Shown one piece after another: positions 59,839 to 64,000 of a DNA stretch of 64,000 nt (positions within the stretch are counted from its first letter, which is position 1; every line of letters begins with the position of its first letter). A program made the translations under genes and the position numbers. The stretch comes from Symbiodinium natans (Eukaryota; Sar; Dinophyceae; Suessiales; Symbiodiniaceae): NCBI GenBank assembly GCA_905221605.1, contig CAJNDS010000391.1, positions 681,440-745,439 of the forward strand, given 5' to 3'. Below the pieces are notes generated by a model. The model ran no database searches and was not told where the DNA came from. It saw only the letters and a program-made list of their open reading frames with translations.

Positions 59839-60491
59839 CGAGAAGAAAGTGAGTTCTTCAGTCTTTCCTGGCCCTTCCATCTTGGGGACGGGCCCATGAG
59901 CTTGGCTTACTGAGGTGCATCGTCAGTAAAACCCGGGAAGAATGGAAGGCAGCTGGGACCGCACAGGGCGGCAATATGTGGTTTGCCCTGCACCTTTGCT
60001 TGGAGGTTCATAGCACTTCTTAACCAGTTATAGCTGTACTTCTAGCCCACCTATCAGCTCTTAAGTGCCCCAATATGGGTCTAAGTACAGTTATCTGTAC
60101 AGTTATAAGTGGTTAATGAGTACCATGAACCTCCAAGTAGCGTGTTCTGGAACCCTAAACCCTAAACCCTAAACCCTAGACCCTAGACCCTATAAACCCT
60201 ATAAACCCTATAAACCCTATAAACCCTATAAACCCTAAACCCTATAAACCCTATAAACCCTATAAACCCTATAAACCCTATAAACCCTATAAACCCTATA
60301 AACCCTATAAACCCTATAAACCCTATAAACCCTATAAACCCTATAAACCCTAAACCCCAAACCCCAAACCCTAAACCCTAAACCCTAAACCCTAACCCAG
60401 GATGCGGGCCACCCCCTGCGCTCCGACGCGCGCTGGCGGGAGAGCCCTGGAGCTCGGGGGCTGGCGGCCGTCCCAACCATGGCGCCTCTAG
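56257..60491 (+). CDS. Probable TRP14/TXNDC17-like thioredoxin-fold protein (partial gene model)
   Basis: Exon 56257-56385 starts right after a TTTAG acceptor inside a telomere array. It encodes CISGNLDLTLESYRRHLPD, then APIFTLFTAPWCP, ending at a GC donor. Exon from 59629 (acceptor ATCCCAG) begins DCATALPVIDGLFATHV. Joined in phase 0 they give the WCPDC active-site signature typical of 14-kDa thioredoxin-related proteins. A further exon at 60401 (acceptor AACCCAG) to about 60491 encodes DAGHPLRSDARWRESPG and LAAVPTM, resembling the later cis-proline part of that family. The 3' end of the second exon is unresolved (a direct repeat AGGATG at about 59754 and 60400 marks a likely junction). N-terminal and final exons were not found. 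Role would be disulfide reduction in the cytosol. The 3.2-kb intron between the first two exons contains the intronless ORF block 57020-58878. Confidence 0.55.
57020..58315 (+). pseudogene. Long frame interrupted by one in-frame TAA (intronless insert, product unknown)
   Basis: 57020-57829 encodes 269 residues, starting at an ATG 3 bp after CCCTAAACCC repeats. Features: MDLHKLGLRHFIINSF at the N terminus, acidic stretches (VPALEDGSSDSGSMPALED, EETTEEVPMPADEEG) and a hydrophobic C terminus (LYCFLCTLQMLVLLFSLW). After TAA at 57827-57829 the same frame stays open for a further 161 codons, including ATG at 57923, to a TGA at 58313-58315, with hydrophobic segments around LLGGCLFAVQ. No telomere repeats or MITEs interrupt the 1.3 kb and codon use is less GC-biased than in the cysM exons. 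I recognise no family. It could be a processed or retro-inserted gene, part of a retroelement, or an integrated viral fragment. Recoding or stop readthrough is possible but decay is simpler. Confidence 0.55.
58290..58586 (+). CDS. Overlapping ORF, 98 residues, unknown
   Basis: Starts 26 nt before the upstream frame ends, in a different frame. Contains a hydrophobic segment (LFGSFFYAALALG) and Cys/His residues (PVCHAHMPL, WTCVQHSG). May be a frameshifted continuation of the upstream frame or a genuine overlapping gene. Unrecognised. Confidence 0.35.
   Translation: MFNQPPRSESIFPSLQRFLFGSFFYAALALGEQPVCHAHMPLTGKVVWTCVQHSGIERAEIISTSRWETPVVSFWAVKAGALSPVGGGVLVTSMDLGT
58579..58878 (+). CDS. Third overlapping frame with a Cys-rich motif, unknown
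   Basis: Open from just after a TAG at 58576-58578 to TAA in the telomere repeat (58876-58878), beginning before the previous frame closes. Encodes CPVCWKCFGDNK, like half of a zinc ribbon or knuckle, then a hydrophobic stretch (VDFLLCWILVGG). No ATG near the start, so it reads as a frameshifted continuation. It ends RRVAKKKP because the frame runs through the A-run into CCCTAAA. Unrecognised. Confidence 0.35.
   Translation, partial: GPDFPRSGVLLVKAKALNWTDGCPVCWKCFGDNKTHQPRASLEHLGVYVDFLLCWILVGGSGWCGNLEISSMWALEFVHSIPYSVAPWSIARRVAKKKP
58838..58898. repeat. A-run/telomere junction closing the ORF block, copy 4
   Basis: ccccgtggagcattgctaga, cgggtggcaaaaaaaaaa, then CCCTAAACCCTAAA. The motif before the A-run matches 42172-42198 and 38973-39008, so the ORF block shares its 3' end with shorter copies elsewhere in the window. 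Confidence 0.75.
59805..59841. repeat. (GA)n microsatellite
   Basis: gagagagagagagacagagag... about 17 dinucleotides. A similar (GA)n lies at 51503-51530 in cysM intron 8. Confidence 0.95.
59999..60140. repeat. MITE-B copy 3
   Basis: cttggaggttcatagcactt left and taccatgaacctccaagtag right. About 142 bp, uninterrupted right end, the second empty-site reference for the telomeric insertion in copy 2. In an intron of the TRP14-like gene. Confidence 0.92.
60154..60396. repeat. CCCTAAA array with an internal CCCTATAAA nonamer block
   Basis: About 20 CCCTATAAA units in the middle (60188-60350), flanked on both sides by ordinary CCCTAAA. Ends 5 bp before the exon at 60401. Confidence 0.95.
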
Positions 60492-60511
60492 GTTGAGAGG
60501 CCTTGGGTAAA

Positions 60512-60604
60512 GGTTTAGGGTTTAGGGTTTAGGGTTTAGGGTTTAGGGTTTAGGGTTTAGGGTTTAGGGTTTAGGGTTTAGGGTTTAGGGTTTAGGGTTT
60601 AGGT
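60512..60604. repeat. TTTAGGG array after the 60401 exon
   Basis: About 13 perfect TTTAGGG copies. With the preceding CCCTAAA array this places the ~90-nt exon between two outward inverted telomeric arrays. Confidence 0.95.
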
Positions 60605-61147
60605 AACTCAGTGCGGGGTTTTGATGCTCAGCTGGCTAGCAAGTCAGTGTTATTTCCCTGCCCCGGCTTAGGGTTTGCAATTTTTGCGTTCGACCCTGAC
60701 GTATCACCCCCCATCAATCACAGAGGTTATAAGTTATACCCTCTAGCAGGTTCTGGACATACGGCACTCTGAGCCTAAGCCTTCGAGGGCTGCAGCCTAT
60801 TTTCAGGTTCTCGTATTCCCAGCCCACTAAAGGGGGGGCTCAGGGAGTCGCTTGGTGGTTTGGCACTGGTTCTGTGATCACCTGCGAGGTGTGGGAGTAA
60901 GAGCCGGCAGAATAAGTTGCCACACAAATTCCAATGTCTGCACTAAGGACACATCAGTCTCAAACCGAACGCCTCTCGCCCATTCACCTACAGTTGATAT
61001 ACTTGAACCATCTGGGGTCCCAGAGCTACTGTTTGTAAGCCCCCCCAGCAAAATTCTACAACACCGGTACATGGACCCTTGGGCTACCTACCCTAAACCT
61101 CCCATCTCCTACCCAGAACCTTGCCTTCCGTGTGAAGGCAAAAAAAA

Positions 61148-61258
61148 CAACCCTAAACCCTAAACCCTAAACCCTAAACCCTAAACCCTAAACCCTAAAC
61201 CCTAAACCCTAAACCCTAAACCCTAAACCCTAAACCCTAAACCCTAAACCCTAACCCT
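61148..61258. repeat. CCCTAAA array
   Basis: About 15 heptamers, immediately after an A-run (gcaaaaaaaacaaccctaaa), another A-run/telomere junction. A possible exon follows at 61271 (YLGTASEPLAEPVIQAG), unproven. Confidence 0.92.
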
Positions 61259-61375
61259 AGTCCTCCTAGGTACTTGGGCACAGCTTCCGAACCGCTCGCG
61301 GAGCCCGTCATCCAAGCGGGTCTGGAGGGACTCGACGCAGGGCTTGGGCTTTAGAGGGGCTTGCAGGGGCTTAGG

Positions 61376-61482
61376 GCTTATAGGGTATAGGGTATAGGGT
61401 ATAGGGTATAGGGTTTAGGGTTTAGGGTTTAGGGTTTAGGGTTTAGGGTTTAGGGTTTAGGGTTTAGGGTTTAGGGTTTAGA
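61376..61482. repeat. TATAGGG to TTTAGGG array
   Basis: Five TATAGGG units followed by about eleven TTTAGGG units. A variant block grading into the canonical one. Confidence 0.93.
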
Positions 61483-64000
61483 GTCGAGCGCTCAGGATCG
61501 CGTAGGTTCTCGCAGGGTGTAGAGCCGGAGCCCCCCCCGAACCCGAAGAAGGCAAGCCCAAAACGCTGAAACGGGTCAAAACTCGAAAAAAACACCTGGG
61601 CATACTTTAGGGTTTAGGGTGTAGGGTTTAGGGTTTAGGGCCCCAGGCGAAAAGCCTAAAGAAATTCGCAGTTTGCTGATTTGAGGTAATGCCAAGCTGG
61701 GGACAAAGACTTGGAAAATTGCATCCTCTTAGTTCCCGGAATGAAAACACCAATGGGAGTTGCTCGCTTCTAACAAGCTTCTAGGGTTCTTAAGGGAGGG
61801 GGTTTAGGGTTTAGGGTTTAGGGTTTAGGGTCAAAGTGGGTTAGGGAACCTTAGGGAAGCCTAGGATCCCTAGGGAATAGTGGGGAGCATTAGGGAACCT
61901 TTGGTTTAGGGTTTAGGGTTTAGGGTTTAGGGTTTAGGGTTTAGGGAACCCCCCTGAAGAACCTCATAAGAGCTGGGACCCCTGGCTATGTTTGCACTTG
62001 GGTCTCACGTGCAGCCAAGGAAGCAGCTGAAATCCAACACAAAGTGGGAGCCTTTCTGGAGCAGCATGGATGTCGGCTGGAGTGAACCTTTCAAACCCTA
62101 AACCCTAGACCCTAAACCCTAAACCGGAGTGAACCTTTCAAACCCTAAACCCTATAACCTAAAACCTAAAACCTAAACCCTAAGTCAAGCAGAGCCCTCA
62201 AGCTCGATTTTCCCCATCCTTCTGCACAATGTGGTCCACATATGCATTGGGCCACGGGGTGGCGTTGCGTGGCATCCCAGTACTGGCTTAGGGTTTAGGG
62301 TTTAGGATTTAGGGTTTAGGGTTTAGGGTGTAGGGTCTAGACCTATAAAACCTCTCACCCGATTTCTTATAGTTCCGTTTACGTAGTCCTTTAGCACTTT
62401 ACACTTAGTCAGAGATGATGGTGGAGCAGGGTGTGCATCAAGAACTCGGAAGCACTGTGAGGACGAATCCAAAAAGCACTGTAGCACTCGGAAGACCAAT
62501 GGGAAGATCAATCCAACACCCACACGACGCAGTCGGTAAACAAGAGCAATGTTCACACAGCGTTCAGTCTTTGCTTTGGCCTCATTGTATACCCCTTGCA
62601 AGACAGCACACTTAAGAGATCTGACCAGTAGCCGTTCCTTGCAGCCGATCAAGGGTGCATATTCGCGAGGGTTAGAATGCCTCTCAAAGTTCCCAAGGCT
62701 TCAAATCCGAGAGGCCAAGCAGCTTCACACGCCCCAGCCCGCATGAAACACCTAAAACCCATCTCATCTATATCCCCCTTGGGAATTATTTTTAGTTTGT
62801 TTATCTAAACCCCAAGAGGATGTTGAAAATATTGTTGTTTCTTATTAAGGTTCTAAGTGGAGTATAGTCTTGCCAGAATGCCATCTCTTGCAGTCCACAG
62901 TGGATACCTGGCCATGGGCCCCCCTTACGCGCCTGCCTGCACGGGGGCATGGGGCGGCTGCGGCATGACGGCCTAGGGTTTAGGGTTTAGGGTTTAGGAT
63001 TTAGGGTTTAGGGTTTAGGGTTTAGGGAGGCATATGGGGCCTGGGGCAAATGCATGGTAGTGCAATTCAGATTTGGGGTTTCTGAAATTAGGGGTATCTT
63101 ATTGGGGATCCTTATTCTGAGGGAATCCTACTATTTTGGGGGGTCTGTGTTAGGGGTCCCCCTCCCATTTGGCGCTCTCACCGAAGCTTGAGGTGGAACT
63201 TCCTATGCAAGAGCCTGAATTTTCGAAGCAGGGGCAGAAGGGTTTAGCAGGATTGCAAGGTTTTTCAGGCCATTCGACGGTAAACCTGCCAATGTTTGGT
63301 TTAGGGTGTAGGGCTTAGGGTGCTAAATTGCACCCCCAGCTCGTGTCATCAACCATTGGGGTTGCGAAGAATGCTTGAACATCGGTGCATCTTGAAAGAA
63401 CAGCCCACGCCGCTCCATGCCCACCCTGCAGCAACTGTCACGCACAAGAGCGTAGGGGAGTCCAATTGACCTGACGGCGTGTCGGAGAAAGACCCGGCTT
63501 TTGCAGAATATTTTGCAGGTTGACTCCCTAAACCCTAAACCCTAGCCCTAAACCCTGGTTGCGATTTGGGGGGTTTACGATGTTAGGGGTGTCTTCTTCG
63601 GATCCTTCTTATAAGGGAATCCTCTTTGCGGGGTCTATGTTTGGGTTCCCTTAATTTTCGTAAACCCTCCATTTGTTGGCAGCCAGTAGCCTACATGAGA
63701 TCCGAGCAACATCATCCTGGAGTCCCGGGCTTGGGGTTGTTTTGGCAGCTTATGTGCTTTATAGTCCGAATTCACCCCAAAACCCGGTGATCCCTAATCC
63801 CTAAATCCCTAAACCCCTATAAATCCCAATCCCTAAATCCCTAAATCCCTAAACCCTATAAAATCCCACAGCAAAAGGTTTTAGGGTGATGTGGTTCAGC
63901 GCAGCAATCGGACGCTGCAGGGCCAGGTGTTGACGGAGGGTCTCTTAGAAAGTCAGTGGACTTTGTAGGGTACTTGGGAATCAAGTTCCCTATCATAGGC
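61483..64000. other. Repeat-rich tail of the window, no gene recognised
   Basis: Short TTTAGGG arrays at 61801-61832, 61904-61948, 62287-62330 and 62974-63028; a 15-bp direct repeat around a telomeric insert at 62089-62140; dispersed repeats at 62760-62870, 63076-63170 and 63565-63668; AATCCCTA repeats at 63789-63860. Open frames at 62323-62652 (minus) and 62415-62615 (plus) overlap and have no recognisable family. Confidence 0.55.
62760..62870. repeat. Dispersed repeat, TTATTAAGGTTCTAAG family
   Basis: cccccttgggaattattttt ... ccccaagaggatgttgaaaa ... cttattaaggttctaagtgg agtatag. A related copy is at 49250-49350 (gagaaattactaattaatg ... acgaggatattaacatatgg ... attaaggttctaagggg) in cysM intron 5. 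Confidence 0.55.

Noticed and set aside
1-64000. Dinoflagellate spliced-leader sequence copies
   Set aside because: I scanned by eye for the CCATTTTGGCTCAAG core and did not find a convincing match; assignment to dinoflagellates rests on splice sites and repeat type only.
1-64000. tRNA or rRNA genes
   Set aside because: No cloverleaf with A and B box sequence or conserved rRNA stretch was recognised by eye; a tRNAscan or Rfam run could overturn this.

Overview
This is a eukaryotic nuclear window, most likely from a dinoflagellate or a close alveolate relative. The evidence is a set of multi-exon genes whose introns begin with GC, GA or GT and end in AG followed by a G-starting exon, thousands of bases of dispersed plant/alveolate-type telomere heptamer (TTTAGGG/CCCTAAA), and very low coding density. 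There are no prokaryotic operons, and I recognised no tRNA or rRNA genes and no CRISPR array. Most long open frames are artefacts of repeats; the real coding sequence lies in short exons (30-150 nt) found by protein-family resemblance and splice logic.

Layout. 1-6360 is satellite: a higher-order satellite (1-3190), a GATGGGG-type minisatellite (3184-3535), a perfect heptamer array (3675-3795) and a ~310-bp AT-rich satellite built from palindromic AAATCCCGGGATTT modules (3560-6358). 7.9-15.8 kb holds phase-compatible candidate exons of an acidic/coiled-coil protein. 17.1-28.7 kb holds a class I cyclic-nucleotide phosphodiesterase, with the catalytic core spread over at least twelve exons. 30-43.5 kb holds candidate exons of one or more unrecognised genes, with a convincing 3' end at 43498. 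46.08-55.27 kb holds a complete cysteine synthase B (CysM-type, PLP-dependent) gene that I could resolve into 16 exons and 15 introns (966 nt, exactly 322 codons with stop). 56.26-60.5 kb holds a probable TRP14/TXNDC17-like thioredoxin-fold gene. One of its introns contains an intronless block of overlapping frames (57020-58878) that starts directly at CCCTAAA repeats and ends in an A-run followed by CCCTAAA repeats. The rest is intergenic or intronic DNA with telomere-like arrays and several families of short palindromic (MITE-like) repeats. All recognised genes are on the + strand.

Main story. Telomere-like repeats are a major component of the introns here. Many introns start with TTTAGGG-type and end with CCCTAAA-type repeats, several splice junctions sit inside short direct repeats, and at several places a short telomeric insert is flanked by a 15-18 bp duplication. 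One MITE copy carries an 18-bp telomeric insert absent from two sister copies. Together these suggest that telomere-repeat DNA has been captured repeatedly at breaks and has contributed to, or even created, introns. A second theme is a family of sequences ending in a conserved motif plus an A-run joined to telomere repeats, consistent with poly(A) retro-insertion into or together with telomeric DNA.
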